Assembly: GCA_964035795.1 (NCBI GenBank)
Contig: OZ038320.1
Location: 17,378,589-17,442,588 of the forward strand
From: Pterobdella sp. o SKG-2022
Lineage: Eukaryota > Annelida > Clitellata > Hirudinida > Piscicolidae
Reading direction: 5' to 3'
Length of the DNA stretch: 64,000 nucleotides
Shown: positions 1-14,000 of the stretch, in pieces
Layout of the letters: each line of letters starts with the position of its first letter
Position numbering within the stretch: position 1 is the stretch's first letter
Notes under the pieces: generated by a model
What the model was told of the DNA's origin: nothing
Database searches by the model: none
Seen by the model: only the letters and a program-made list of their open reading frames with translations
Made by a program: the position numbers and the translations under genes

Positions 1-2
1 AA

Positions 3-815
3 TTTGAAATTTTTTCTACAAAACCTAAAAATTATTTTTCAATTTCAAAAATAGTTTCGTTTCCAAATTCCTCATTGAAACTTGATGGTAACTCAAACTC
101 GAAGTCCGAACCGACCACTTCCCTCAGCACATCCACATCCCTAACTTCACAATGCTTCAAAAGTGAAAAGCCTTTTGATTTAAGTATGAAACTTAAATTA
201 GATGCTTTTTCTGAAAATATTTGCAAAACAAAAAACGTTTCTACAATTAGCAATATCATTAGAAGTTCTCCCAAGCCAATCTCCACAACTTCTTCCACCA
301 AGAGTGTTTGGAATCCAGCAACTTATGAGCCCAAACCTAAAAAACCTACTTTTGAAACACAATTTCAAAAAAATTTAATGCTTCAACAAAATTTTTTTCA
401 ACAAAATTTAGAACAACAACTAAACAACCCATTGTATTCCCTGTCTCGACTGAGAGAGACTCAACGACTATGGTGCAACAATTTTAATCCGATGTCCAAT
501 AAATTTGCCCCATGCCCAGCCGATACCGTCATCACTCCTTCACAACCTTCACTAAATGAACAACATTTTTTACGACAAAAATCAGCTGAAGATCTAAAAA
601 ACCGAAGTGAGAAAAATGATCTAAGAAATTCTTTGTTGTTATCAAATTTTTTTAATAAGAACTTGCAGCATTTACCACAAAATCCCCTTTCTCTTGAACA
701 AATGGCACTTCTTCAGAATCACTTCATTAAACACCGGGCTAATAACTTTGAAAATACTACAAGCCCCCGTGAAGATAAATCGACAAGCATAGACGCTTCG
801 CCTTCTCAAGTGTGA
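3..815 (+). CDS. C-terminal exon of an unrecognised protein (5' part outside the window)
   Basis: The frame is open from base 3 to a TGA at 813-815, giving 270 visible residues and no clear start, so this is most likely the last coding exon of a gene entering from the left. The protein is polar and low in complexity: a Ser/Thr-rich stretch (about residues 35-45), a Lys/Pro segment with SVWNPATYEP (about 124-133), then Gln/Asn-rich helices (QNFFQQNLEQQ; LSLEQMALLQNHF). No domain is recognisable. The composition resembles the disordered tail of a transcription or RNA regulator, which is inference only. AATAAA-like signals follow, one at 1062-1067. An upstream intron boundary inside the first codons cannot be excluded. 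Confidence 0.6.
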   Translation, partial: FEIFSTKPKNYFSISKIVSFPNSSLKLDGNSNSKSEPTTSLSTSTSLTSQCFKSEKPFDLSMKLKLDAFSENICKTKNVSTISNIIRSSPKPISTTSSTKSVWNPATYEPKPKKPTFETQFQKNLMLQQNFFQQNLEQQLNNPLYSLSRLRETQRLWCNNFNPMSNKFAPCPADTVITPSQPSLNEQHFLRQKSAEDLKNRSEKNDLRNSLLLSNFFNKNLQHLPQNPLSLEQMALLQNHFIKHRANNFENTTSPREDKSTSIDASPSQV

Positions 816-2880
816 ATGGAAATTATAGAGTTTTTTAATTGACTACTTCGAAAAATCTTCCTGAAAGATTGATACAAATATATTTGAGCAAGACTATTAA
901 ATGATTATCTAGTCTAAAATGACTTCACTCTTTCTATTGTTGTATTGTAAAACTATTTGCTGAAAAAACATGTATTTCATTTCATTAAACATTATCTCTC
1001 ACTTTTTTTCTTTATTAAATTCCTCATTTGCAATAGTGAGCAGAGTTCAAAGAAGTTCGTCAATAAAACAACAATATCGTGCTAAAAGTTTATTTTTAGT
1101 TTCTTAAGTATCTAAGAAACAGACTGGTTTGATATTTCCTTTTGTTATCTAGTGATTCAAAGATTGTTGATTCCTCCATTATAAAACTCTATTAATTTCT
1201 CAGTTTATATAATTCCTTATTATTTATTAGTTTCTCCCATTTAATATGGGATAGTATTGATAAAGTTATTTTTTTGAGTAAAATATTTTTAGATTGATGA
1301 ATAATTTTCACGCATTCACATTTTGAATTGCTAATAACTTATAAAAGTGATTGTGAATTTTGAATGGATGGAGCATAAGAAAACGGTAAAAAATACACGA
1401 AAACAATGAGCGATAAAAGACGTCACGCAAGTAACAATGAAGGATTCAGGCAAAATAACTCTGCCTTATCTTTTACAGCAGTCACCCTTATGCTTCAACT
1501 ATGAACATTTGAATACGTTTAAGATTTGAGATTTTTTTCTTTAAATTATTTTATAGATTAATGGCAAAAATTATTCAATAAAAATGAAGTTGTGGTAATT
1601 ATTTATTAATTTATTCACCCACCTGCATTGTCAAAACTAAGCATGTTGACTCTCTCATCTTCATTACGAATTGATTCTACAAAAAGCAGCATGAAAAGAA
1701 AACGAGCATATAAAACTAATCTGTTGAAGACAAAAAGAAAATTTTCATACACAATGCCTTATAAATAACATTTGTCACGATATTCGTTCATTAATATCTC
1801 AGAGAAAAAATACATAGTAAAATTTAAACGTTTTTATCTCTCACTTCATTGATATATTATTGCTGTATAATTTCATTAAATTTTTTAAGTACTTAGTGAA
1901 ACCTTGACACGTGGAAGGTTATGTATGAGTGTTTAACAACAGCTATGCATGAATATGGTTTTTTCACGATCACACCAATCAAGATGTAGATTATGACAAC
2001 GCATACAATTGCAGAATACTCACTTAGAAGTAAGAAGTTAGAATTTAGAGGCAAAATAGAATATATAAACGAATTCATAGTTATAATCAAAAACTTTATT
2101 TATGGAGTGACTATTACGTGTACGTATACCATTAAAATAAACTTGAAAAAGACACTAAATTACATTGAAGTTACAAATATACTCGAAATACATTACAAAC
2201 ATTCAACAATCTAAGTTTTCGAAAGGGTGAAGCTTTAAATAGCATGTAAGTTGAAATAATAAAACAAGATTTGATACTTTCACAGCATGTTACTTTTGAG
2301 CTGTTTCATCGTTGGAATGACAACATCTCAAGATCATGAAGGCATTTTAAGCTTTTCATATATTTTTATTGGCTTTTAAAGCGTGATGGTTGAAATGCAG
2401 ATTTAAATATTCAATAATTTTTTTTCATGTATCTTTTTTATACAAATAATCTTCTAAATCTCGCAATGAAAACAGAAAGAAACAGAATTATTTTAGTTGG
2501 TCTGATAAAATTAAAAATTTTTGTGTTATTTTCTATAGATGGGAGAAGTTTGAATTAAATTATTTATAAAAAAACGAGATATTTAATAAACTTAACTGCT
2601 AGTTTTTTTTGACTATAAAAAGCTTCTTCGAATTATTTCTGCGTAAGCCAATCAATAAATGGCAAATAGTTTATTATTTGAGTCAGCAAAAAACTTTAAG
2701 AGGAATATGTGGTATATTCAATTGAAAACACTTTTAGGAGTTTATTTTATTCCACGAAGCTTTTCGTAAATATGTGTTTCGAATATGTGATAGAAATTCA
2801 ATAAAAACATTTGTTTTATAAAATTAAATTATTCATCGCAGAGAATGATTGAAACATCTCAAGTAACCCTTTAGCCCACA
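816..2880. other. Intergenic, AT-rich, no gene seen
   Basis: This holds the 3' UTR of the first gene and then AT-rich DNA. Short open frames (for example 1893-2090 and 1993-2214) overlap on opposite strands and have no domain or splice context, so I call none of them. Confidence 0.6.
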
Positions 2881-3035
2881 ACCCATATAGCTCAGCTGGT
2901 AAACTAATTATTTAAAGTTTCCAGGTTCCACCTCGTGTGGACCGACAATTAGCACTTTTTCCGCACTGCGTTTTCGCCGCATCGGATTCGTAGTAAGCGC
3001 TTTGATCTACACTCCATTACATTAAAATAAAACCT
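2881..3035 (+). mobile_element. tRNA-related SINE-like element
   Basis: A perfect RNA polymerase III A box (TAGCTCAGCTGG, 2888-2899) is followed by a B-box-like GGTTCCACCTC (2924-2934) at tRNA-like spacing. The flanks do not form an acceptor stem and the B box departs from GGTTCRANNCC, so this is not a working tRNA gene. A GC-richer body (about 2942-3010, with CGCACTGCG and GCCGCATCGG) of unrelated sequence follows, then an A-rich end near 3025-3035. A tRNA head with a foreign body and an A-rich tail is how SINEs are built. No second copy was seen in this window. Confidence 0.55.
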
Positions 3036-6000
3036 TTTTTTGCTGCATCTCACACTTTCATTGTAGTTTGAATTTTCTCAATAGATGATAATTATGTGAA
3101 TTTAAAAAAATTATTTTAATATTACTAAAAATTGTTTTTATGTAAAATTTATAAATAATAATTTGAAATATACAAAATATATTTGAAGAAATAATCAAAG
3201 TTATTCAAACAAGTTAATTTCACAAATTTTTTATTCACATCATTTTTTATATTTATTCGCTAGTTGAACACTTTCTGTTAGGATCTTTCAATTGCATAAA
3301 AGAAACTGAATTTTTTTTTGAAATAACAATATATTTTCAGATTGAAATTAGTAGTGTAATTCACATGTTTTGAGACATAGCTTTTTTAAGTAACGTTAAT
3401 TCTCGCTATAAGGTAGTCACTTGATAATTTTGTCTGATGAAGACAGTTTTATTTCATATGATATAGAAAATCTTTGAGATTTAACTATAGAAACAAAATG
3501 CAACAAAAGTTATGTAGGTCGTTTGAATTGATAAATATTTGAGATGGTGAACACATAACGCTGATTCAAATCAATACTGCATTATGATTTTTTGTTTCTA
3601 CTTCATAATATATTGTTTCATTCCAGATTGCATCTTAAAAAGTTTATAAATTATAAATGAAACAATTTATTATAAAATAAGATTATTTTTTAGTAAAGTC
3701 ATATTATGCTTATGAGAGCAGCCACAAAAGTTCTTTATCTTTTTTTATCATCCACCAGGCCCAATACTTTATACTTGTGGGTTTTATGGTTATGAAGTTT
3801 ATTCCACTTTTAAGCACCGAGTGTTTTTTTACGTTTTCTATTAAGTACTTAGTAATAGTTGTGTGTGTAATGTTATTTTTCTTCTTTCTCACGTGACCGA
3901 TTCATATCCATCACTTCCGTACGATGACCGAGTCATCAAAATGAGTGTTTATGAAAGATTATGTCAAGAAAATAGATTTTCAATGTTTTTTTGTGTAGTA
4001 ACTGGCATCTCATTTTTTTTTGTTATTTAGCGTTCAAAAGGCATATAAAGGAGTAACGCCAAGCTTTGAAGTCCTAATTTGGCTTTGTAATGTTTATGAC
4101 GAATCCACACTTGATGCAATATAAGTATTTCATTCTTGTTTGGTGTAGTCTGTATTTTAATATTTTGATGTGTTTTAACGTCAAACTTCACAAGGCTGGT
4201 CAAATCATAGAACTCTACTTTTTGTCAAATCTGCCTTTTACACTGGTAAGGTCTGTAAATGTTGGCCTTTAACATAATAATTTATTTTTTTGTCGGTTTT
4301 CTTCAAGTAAAATTCATGCGTATGCACTAAGTAGTTGTTTTCTGAATGTGCTGTTGAATATAAGCAAATAATTCTATATCATCTGCAGTCTGAATCTTTC
4401 AAGGAGAATGCCCCATCAATTGTTTAGTCAAACAGTCTTATATCAAGCCTGTCTTCAAACTTTTCACTTGAGTATGAGTTTTTTTAACTGAGTTATGTGA
4501 GCGAAAAATTAGTCATAATTTTGTAATATTTGAAAAATGTCAAAAGTAATGTCAGTTTTTTTTTGAGAAATTCAATAATCAATTGACATTTTGAAAAAGT
4601 CCTATTGATCAGGCAACTATATGAAAACCTGCACCTTCAAACAAACAGTTTTGGTGTGAACATTATTTTAAAAATAAAATATCAAAAATTTTAATTCACT
4701 TTCAACTAGTGGACTTTAAAGTAATATTTTATAAGTCATCATGAAGCTTCATATCAGCACACATCACCAGGATCTAAAGTCTTAGGAATAAATGCACATG
4801 CCAAATAAAAAAAATAAAATTGAGAAAAAGTTTTTTTTCAACATTATGTTTTTGAATTTTTCTGAACGTTGTAGAGGTTAGCATACATTCTCACTTGAAG
4901 TTGTTAAATTATGAATAACAGAGGCAAAATAATACTGGACAACAGGCCTTCAAAAACCGGACATGTTAGGCCCTTGATATTGTTCAGTTTTGTGAAAAAA
5001 TTATAAATATGAACGTATATTTGAACAAAAATATTCAGAGTTACTCATGAATAAGTTAAAGTAAAGATTAAAAACTGTTTCGACTAACTAAATAACATCT
5101 TTGTTTAAACTTGAATCTGTCTAACTGTAAATCTAACAAAATTCCCACTGATCACACTAATTTCAAGTCACTTACACAGACCTGACCATACATTTGAATT
5201 TTCGTTACATTTTGATTCTTGTTTTTTGGTTCCATACAACATATAATGACTATTTTGTTGGAGTGTAGAGCTGCTTTGACTGAAAGTTTTGGTACAATGC
5301 TTGTTTTTTTTCATATAATCTTAGTTAACTGTTTTGTTTATTTAGCTATAATTGCATAGTTTTTTTTTAAATTGTCATATCTAAGAAAATTTGCATTACA
5401 TTGCATTCAAAGTTCATAATACTCAGTGGTCTAGAAACTCCTGAAGTTAATGCCACTATAATCATACTCGTAATTGATTTGATTTGATTTTTTCTTTATT
5501 TCTTATTCATTTACAATTGATACACGTATGTTTTGAAGGTTTATTTTTTTTATTGAATGCATAATTAAGCTGGAAAAAAGAATTTCTTGAACTTATAAGA
5601 ATTTGAAAATTTGCTTTAGAATATAATGAAAATTTTTTAAATGTTTATTAATATATAAATAAAAGCATTTCAGTGTGAGCTTAAACAAATATCCTTTTAC
5701 TGTCTTTGAACTAAAGTATTTCACTGACATGCCAAAATAGACTCCTTCTTGCTGTGATGTTTGAAATGACATCTCATCTTAAACAATTTGGTGAGCAATT
5801 AGAGCAACAGAGGTTTTTTGAACTTTTTCTATTCATTCTATTAAAATCATTCAAATGCTATATTTTAAATCTATTTTTATAAACTCTATGAAAAAAATTA
5901 TATCAAAAATTGTGGTTATATTCTCAAAAAATATCTTTGAAAATCATCAATTCTCAAAAATCCTATCAAAACAGTCTCTAATGAAATATGAGAAACTCCA

Positions 6001-6040
6001 TTCATCTCACAACCGGCCTGGTGCGCACGTAGCAATCGCA
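3036..6040. other. Intergenic, AT-rich, no gene seen
   Basis: No coding exon, RNA gene or long repeat could be supported. The small open frames at 3710-3892 and 4090-4272 are what chance gives at this composition. Confidence 0.55.
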
Positions 6041-6870
6041 GAATGGTTAATTGCCAAAATAGATCCAGGAATACCAACCTACTTTTCACCGGATCTTTAA
6101 ACGTCAAAGATCTGGTAAAATTATCGAAAAAACATTCGCTAGCCGAAGACTTCGAAAAATACCACCTCTATGTGCTCTGTCTGCAAGAAACAAAAGTCAA
6201 GAAAAGACACAATATGTTTTAAAAATTGCACTCTTTATTTGATGCAGACAGAAAATCAACATTATGGACTGGACTTTCTAGTCAGGAAAGGATGGACGAA
6301 TCTAAGATTCAAGATAATATCAGACAGAATAGCCGCACTTGAAGGTTCTTTTAAATAAACAAAATTCAAAGTAATCAACTGCTATGGTCCCACTCAAATG
6401 TTAGCCAATAAGCACAAAGACATATATGAGACCTTTCTGCAGCAACTAAAAACCAGCATCAAGACAAAAAATGGACAAATAGTAATCATTCAAGGAGACT
6501 TTAATGCAAAAATTGCCAGATGTTTTCAAAAAGTTCAACATAAAGGAGTTTCAGCAAGAGGATGTGAAAACAATAATGGCAGTCTTCTAAATGAATTTAT
6601 GGTCACAAACAAAGATAAAACAATTCACAACACCATTGACTACATTTTATTATACAATAAAATGAAAAGATTCATAATACATTTTAGATGTTATTCAGGC
6701 ATAACCACATCAACAGATCATAGGCTTGTTATAATGAAACTCACAATACCCAAAACCCATCAAATATGGAAACAAGCTCCCACCAAAACAAGACAACTGA
6801 ACTTTCATCACCCAATAAACAACTTTCTAAGCCTTGTTTCCAGCAATTTTTCAAAAATTGAAACCTGACG
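6041..6870 (+). pseudogene. Decayed endonuclease of a non-LTR retrotransposon (LINE)
   Basis: Pieces of an apurinic-type (exonuclease-endonuclease-phosphatase) domain appear in order but in different + frames. From about 6090 comes a piece with LNVKDLVKL, ending in LCLQETKVK, the metal-ligand QET motif. Around 6250-6355 comes GLDFLVRKGW and ISDRIAALEG. From 6363 comes VINCYGPTQ, and within 6398-6868 come IIQGDFNAKI, IDYILL and STDHRLV, the family's GDFNA, DY and SDHR motifs. Stops and frameshifts separate the pieces and no reverse transcriptase follows. The pattern matches RTE/CR1-like elements whose endonuclease is often labelled craniofacial development protein 2-like. It is a dead fragment, truncated at the 3' side. 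Confidence 0.8.
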
Positions 6871-8045
6871 TCACCACGTTTGAAGTTACCAGGCATTATT
6901 TATTCATGCTTGTGCTCTACTAGCTGAAACTTCTATTTTTGTTTTCTATTTTAAATAACTTTCACAGTTTATTTCAAATTGCAGAGTGTAATTAAAAATA
7001 TATTGCATTTTGAAAATATTTTAGCTTCAATATCAAGTATTTATATATAAAAAAGAAGTAGGTTTTTAGCATTGTTTTCTAAACGATTAAACTAAGTCAA
7101 ATTTGATCAATAAAAAGATCCTTGCAAGACTTTCTTGAGCCTAAATAAGAGCCTAATGTTGATTCAATTTGACAATGTTGAACGAAAGTCTTCATAGAAT
7201 ATGTTATAAAAACTGTATATTAAAATTTAACTTGGGATTTTAAAATTACAATTTTAAGTTTATTTTAAAAATTGAACTTAAGCTTTGCGACATTTCCTAA
7301 TCTCTTCTAGCAACCATTGATCCATACACCTACAAGACACATGCGCTCGAACCACCACTCATAGACATAATTAAACATTCATTTAACATGCAAACTCCAA
7401 ATTGAGTTACAAAAAAATGATTCAAAATAGACACAATTTTTTTTCACATTTTCCAGAAAAAAAAGAAAGTTGTATAACAAATCAAAAAATATATACTAAG
7501 ATATATGAAATTATATACATTATTTAATTTTTTCTTTTTATGAAGTTAGTTGCAACATATAGCATATATATCAGCGCTCTATATAGGTTTTTCCATGAAG
7601 TAATTTCTTTATGTTTTGTTTATATATTACGTGTAAAAAATTCACAAGATGTTTTAGATGCTTGATTATGAGACATAATGTATTTTTCGTTATGGAAAAT
7701 ATTTAGAAAATATTTCTTTGAAATTTTCGATAAAAAGTTATTAACTGATTTGCTTGAGACCCTCTTTGGACAAGCCACAAATAAGGATATGAACACTTGA
7801 ACATTTTGAAAATTCTGTTTATTAGGTTGATGCTTAGAATTCAGACAAGTTTAATTTTTTCACAAACATACCTCACCAGCTCAAAACTTGATCAGTTGAA
7901 AGTAAAATAAATGCTAGGTTATATTTGCCAACAACATTCGTCAAAAGACATTACCTTATTTCAGCAACAAAACCGAGATTACCCTAAAACAGTCTAAGTC
8001 AGTTTAACTCAACTGTAAATTGGACCTAAACACAAAGCAGTCAAC
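6871..8045. other. AT-rich region upstream of the KChIP-like gene
   Basis: No exon is seen. It should contain the promoter and any 5' UTR of the + strand gene starting at 8046. An in-frame TAA at 8016-8018 closes the frame upstream of that ATG. Confidence 0.5.
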
Positions 8046-11000
8046 ATGTATGCAGCCAGGTCGACCAATTGCCCAACTGATGGCAAGAAGTCCAAGTCTT
8101 CTCCTCTCAAAATGGGTATGTGCACATCTGCGCCTTTGGGGTTTCATGTGTTGAATTCTTTCATTAAGTATTCTCAGTTCATATATCTATTTGTTTTGTT
8201 AATGAATGTTAATGATTATGTATAATATTTTATACGATCATTACTAATATTTCTCTTTGAAAATATTTTATTCTACGAATTCGAATAGAATATGTATTTT
8301 ATGAAAAATCAAATATTTAATAGTTATTGTTAATCAGCTTGAAAATGATTTTAAAAATTTTGTCCAAAAGTTACATAAATTCTACTTTTCAACCTTATTT
8401 TCACCTGGTTTTAATCAAAATTAATGACTTCCAGTCAGCTTTCATGAGATTTCAGAATTTTAACCACGAAATTAAATTTTTATGCAAGTTTCAGACTCTC
8501 TTCTTATTTCTTTTTAATATCAAAACTTTTTATCAATAAAACATCAAATAAAACTCAATTCAACTCAGGAAATTAGAACCATTTTTTCTCGCATTACCTT
8601 CATCGAAAACTCAAATGCACAAAACTTAAATAATTTTTGCTGGTTTTGTTGTTTCTTTTTTTGCAACGAGGACCTAAAGATAGTTGGTTTTGTGAGCACG
8701 TTGACACCACAGGCAAGTTATTCATCAATTTGTTGGGACAACAAGATACCATCATCAGGGTTCTGATAGTGGTATCTTGTTGAGATCAAAAACATTTAAA
8801 TGGTTTTTGAAACCGTAGAGAATATTGAGACTTTTAATATTTCAAAACTTTTAAGCTAATAGCTCTAGTTGAACTAATTACAACTTTAAGCACATTTTGA
8901 AATAAACTAGAAACTATAAAGTATAAAAAATTCAAGTTCATTATGTTAGAACATTTTAAAAAATTCTCAAAGATATTAGCTTAGGTAATCATATTCAAAA
9001 ACTTCCAATTTTATTTTTGGCATGACGTAAATAGTTTCAAAACTTGTTTTTCAGTAAGCAGGGACAATGAAGAATCCGTCATTTACACACGCCCTCAAAT
9101 ACCAAACCTCGACAGCCTCTCACAAGCCACAAAGTTTAGCAAGGACCAGATAAGAACGCTTTACAGAGGTTTCAAACAGGTCCAGGCTGCTGTTTTATGG
9201 ATATCACTGTGTGCTTGAAATTATCCATAAAAATAATTGTTATGAAAGATTTTTTAGAAGTAAATGAAAAAAATATAAAATCTTGAAAAAAAATTTTTTT
9301 GAATAGAAGTGATTTGGAGTTTCATTCAAAACGAAATTGAATCTTAAAATTTAATTTTGGTTGATTTACTTTTCAATATTCTGCAGTATTGTCCGACGGG
9401 ATATTTGACAGAAGCCATTTTGAGGAAGATTTACAACCTTATCTTTCCTTTCGGTGGTAATAATGTCATAGAAATAACCTCATTTTCAATCCTTATTCTC
9501 CATAAATTGCATATTTTATCATTTTATCAACCTTAATTTTGTTGAAAGGATTTTGCTTTGAATAAGACTGGTCCGATTTTCAATAATATTGAATCAAAAT
9601 AACAGAGGTTTTATTGCATTAAAAAAGTGCAAAAATAAAAAGTTTAAATTATTTTCTACTGTTGTAACATGCTCATAACTAAAATCAATCGATACTAGCA
9701 TCTGCTAACTTTATTATATTACCCTTTAGGATAAAAATCTTTCTATAAAGATTAATACGCAAATCCCGCTGTTTGATATCCACTTTTGATTTATTTATTA
9801 ATTAATTAAATTAAAATTAAAAAATTAAATTCAATTTCAAAAAACTTTAAATATTTTTTTGAAATAAAAGTTTTTCAAAAAATATTTTAACTAACTATTT
9901 AAAGTAAGAGAGGGAGATAAATTTTAAACTGTACCTTCATAATTTAAAATATTTTTTGGTTAAATTAGATCTTTTTTTTGAAAAAATCCAATACATGTGG
10001 ACTTATATCTGAATAGTTGCTAGGGATATTTGCAAATAGATAGTTTTAATGAAACGCTTGTCACTACTAACCTGTTTTGTCATTTAGATCAAAAACCAAA
10101 TTTCATCCTATTAATTTTTTGTATTTTGTTTCTTAATTTTTTTATAAAGATAGAATCTTGAAAACTGTCAGATTTTAATCTAATGTTCAAATTTTAAATT
10201 CAATGTTTTATTTGGCTTTAATTGTTTTAAAAACTGAAAATTAAAAAAGAATTTTTCGATTGTGAACCCCTCAAAAGCATCAGTCAGAAGTTGATGATAT
10301 TTATGTATCTCAGTAGTCCTGTGTTGTGTAGTCGTACCTACACAAAATTTCTCAAATAGTTGAAATCAATTTTTGTGAATTTTTATTAGTAGCACTTGAT
10401 AGTATTCCATTAAATATTTTTAATGGTTTTTGTTTAGTTTTCCGAAATTTTCAAATAACACTGACATTTTTTAAAGTTTAAAAAAATCTTTGATCAAAAT
10501 TTAAATTGGAAAATATGCAACCTAGTAATTTAAAAAAAAAAAACTTTAAATAAGTATTTTAATTATTTAAAATTTAGAAATTCATTTATTCAAAATAAAT
10601 ATCTTTCAGTTACATTATAATGACATTTTTTGAAGGATATTTTTTGAAGTACATTGAACTTGATACTGATATATAAAAGATTAAAAAACTTAAATCAAAA
10701 CTATGAAAAATAAAAAATACTACTGTAATAGAAAAACATTAAGACTTAATGAAAGAAATTTGATTTCTCTTTGCCAACGTTCAAGCCATTTATGACCATA
10801 TTGATTAAATATACTTTCACAACATGAGGCTCATTTCATTAAATCCTAGAAAACATTCACAATCACAAACACCGTTGAGCTAAGCATGAGTATGTGAAAA
10901 AAAAGAGCAATTAAACTTCATTCAAGAAAATGCTACATTTTAAAGTTTCAGCGCATTACAGTTACATAAATCGGGTATTTTCTGGGCTGTAGATTTAACG

Positions 11001-14000
11001 GGTACAAAATATATCACAAGAATATATGTTTTTATAGTGAAGGTCTTACTAAATTTATGTATAAAAGCACAAATTCATGAGACAATTCAATCTTCACTGT
11101 GTTAAATAATTGTTGAAAAAATAACTTGATATATGTGGTAAACGCATGCAGTTGAAAACATCTTTGTTTAGATACTTGAAAATGTATACAGAGCTTTTTA
11201 AACATGCATTTGAAACGCAAATGGGATAACAAAAATTTTGAGACGTACTTTTGTATAGGAAGTCATTAAAATAAAACGAGTGTGTAAACTGCAATATTGT
11301 TTTGAGTGAGGTAATAGCTTAAAGTTAATTTATATTTAGAAATTATTTTTAAATTTAATCAAAATAATTCTAATTCAGAGCTTTATATAGAAAAATAGTT
11401 TTGCAAAACTTATTAGTTTTATGCTAGTAGAATTTAAAGATTTTGATAATCAATTTTCAAATCACCTTGAAAGGCCCATCACAAATACACTAGACCAAAC
11501 ATTTTCTCATACTAATTGATATTTTTTATCTCTTTCAAAACCGAAAAAAATGCTTTTCAATTTCCACAAGTAGTTTTTAAATTGAAAATTATTCCATCTC
11601 CATGTTTCTTGCATAAATGTGCAGACAAAAGCTTTTTGTACGACAAATAGACCTATTAATTATAACCTTTTCTGCGTAAAGATTCACCTGTACCATAATT
11701 ACAATGGCATTTTATCAGCCAAACAACGCCATGAATATCACTTACGTAAAATAATTGATTCATTATTGTTATGAACATTAGAGTTATAACAATATCTTAC
11801 AATCAAATTATTCTGTTCAAACTATGGCTCTCTCGATTGAAATTTTCAATTATTTCATTGTTATAACACTTTTCTATATTGTTACTTCATCATTTTTCTT
11901 GTTTATAAACCAATTTTGTCGTTTCAAGTTTTTAATATATATATTTATAAGTTCTTTCACCGTTATTATTGAATAAGACAGAAAAATTAAGAAATCAAAA
12001 AAATAAATATACAACTAAAGAAGATAAGTACTGAATATTTTTAAAAAGTGAATAGTTTTTAAAAAAATTGTTTTATAAATATTTGATAATATGGTGATGA
12101 AGGTTATCGGTTTTTATTGAGTCTTGCTGGGTTTAAACAAAACACGTGGTTTTGTTATCTGTAATTATCTAAATTAGTATTTCGCATATTTGCCTCTACC
12201 ATTTTGGAATGTCATAAACATGCTCAAAAACATATCTGAATGATTTAAGTTACTTAGGTAAAACAAAATCGATGGTTTTGTTTAAACTTTTGCAATGGTC
12301 GTTTGACATTAAAATGTATTAAAACCTTAGAGAGCAACAAAGCTGATTTCAAATGCTCCCAACGCATCTGAGCAAAAGTAGATCTACGCCAAATCTCTTT
12401 GTATAAGTCTTGTTTTCCCCTATTTCAATTATGCCCTTCTGGATTTTATTATATTCCTTAGTTCAAAATGTTTATTTTTTGAGCAATAAATGTAAGAATA
12501 AGTTTTAATACATATTATTTTTGAGGTTTTATATTGAATTATATGTAAATTAGTTTCAAAATGAATTAATCAGTAAGCAAGGACATACCACACAGACTCC
12601 AGTATGTTTGTAGCCATAGTTTTCGGCATGTTGGATGACCAGAAGACAGGACTCGTCACCTTCGAAGTATGTTTATAACTTTTGAAACGTACTTTATATC
12701 ATTCTCTTTCATGAAGTTTATTGAAAATTATTAACCTGATCATGAAAATTTCATTTTTCCAATGTTATTTAACTTTTTGAATAGAAATCTAAAGATAATA
12801 GTTTTTACATAGTGGTTTTGCATCTAAACATTAATTGGAGCTATTAAGCTACTGAAACCTAATTATTTGGGCTTAAAAAAAATAAAGCACAACATCTTCA
12901 AGTTTATATAAGTTTCAACCCTAATTCTCATGAAAAGTTTTTCAAGCCTCATGCACTTTATGGCGTTTTTGCGTTTTGCCTCAAACTCGTGCGTTTATCT
13001 GCTTACATTGCAGACTTCACTTCAAATTTTATTTTCCAAAGTATTATTTTTATTTCTTTGCATTAAATTCATCTCTACAAACATTCCAACACTATAAAAA
13101 AGCAAAAAAATAGATTTTCAGTATAATATAAAGGCAGATGTTTTTTAATTGTTTTATTTGACATTTAATTTTATAATTAGAAATATAATTATATGAGTTA
13201 AAAGCTAAAAGCTTTTGAGCATAAACGTTAATCACAGAGTTACGTGGCCATAAGATCACTGGAAAGATATTGAAAAATCTTTTCAAAGCATTTAATAAAA
13301 CGTCATTAACATTTGATATCTCGTGATTTCTCATGAAAGATCGTTTTTGGACTAAAAATAAAATTCCCAGTTACGCTTTCAGTTTACTTTTATCTTTTTT
13401 TTATCTTTTTGGAATTTAGGTTTAAGCTTGAAAGTTTGTTCATCATTATTAGAACCTTTTTATTTCATTTTATGGTAAAGTATTTGTAAAATAAAAGTTT
13501 TTAAATAAAAATAACTTTCAAAATGCAAAGCTTGCTTCGATAAACTTCATCAAAGAATTTTTTTCCGAAAGTTTTTGAATTATTAAAATACTATTTGAAC
13601 ACTTCTTATTGTGAAATGAAAATAAATTACAGTTTGCATTCAAACTGAAAATATGCTTTGTTTCAAACTTTGCAAGCTTTTGGTGTTTTTGAGAGGTATT
13701 TTTAAAGTAATAAACATTCGTTTTACCGTTAAAAAGTAGGTTTGTGTGTTGAAAGGAAGGCTTACTAATATTTAACGTTTAAACTTTTTAAAATTAAAAC
13801 TTCCTAAAAACTTCAAACTTTTTAAAAATTGAACAATTTTTTTTGTTTCACACAACTTTTATGACTGTTTTAAACTGTTTCCAATAGAATCGTGACTTTC
13901 AAATGAAAATACTCTTCATTGTGCACAAGAAACACAACTGGACTCCTTTGAGACTTTGAAATTTGCGCCCAGAAATTATTTAAAAACAGATTTATTCGAA

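Noticed and set aside
2881..2955. Possible functional tRNA gene
   Set aside because: The A box is good but no acceptor or T stem can be paired and the B box is degraded, so a SINE head fits better.
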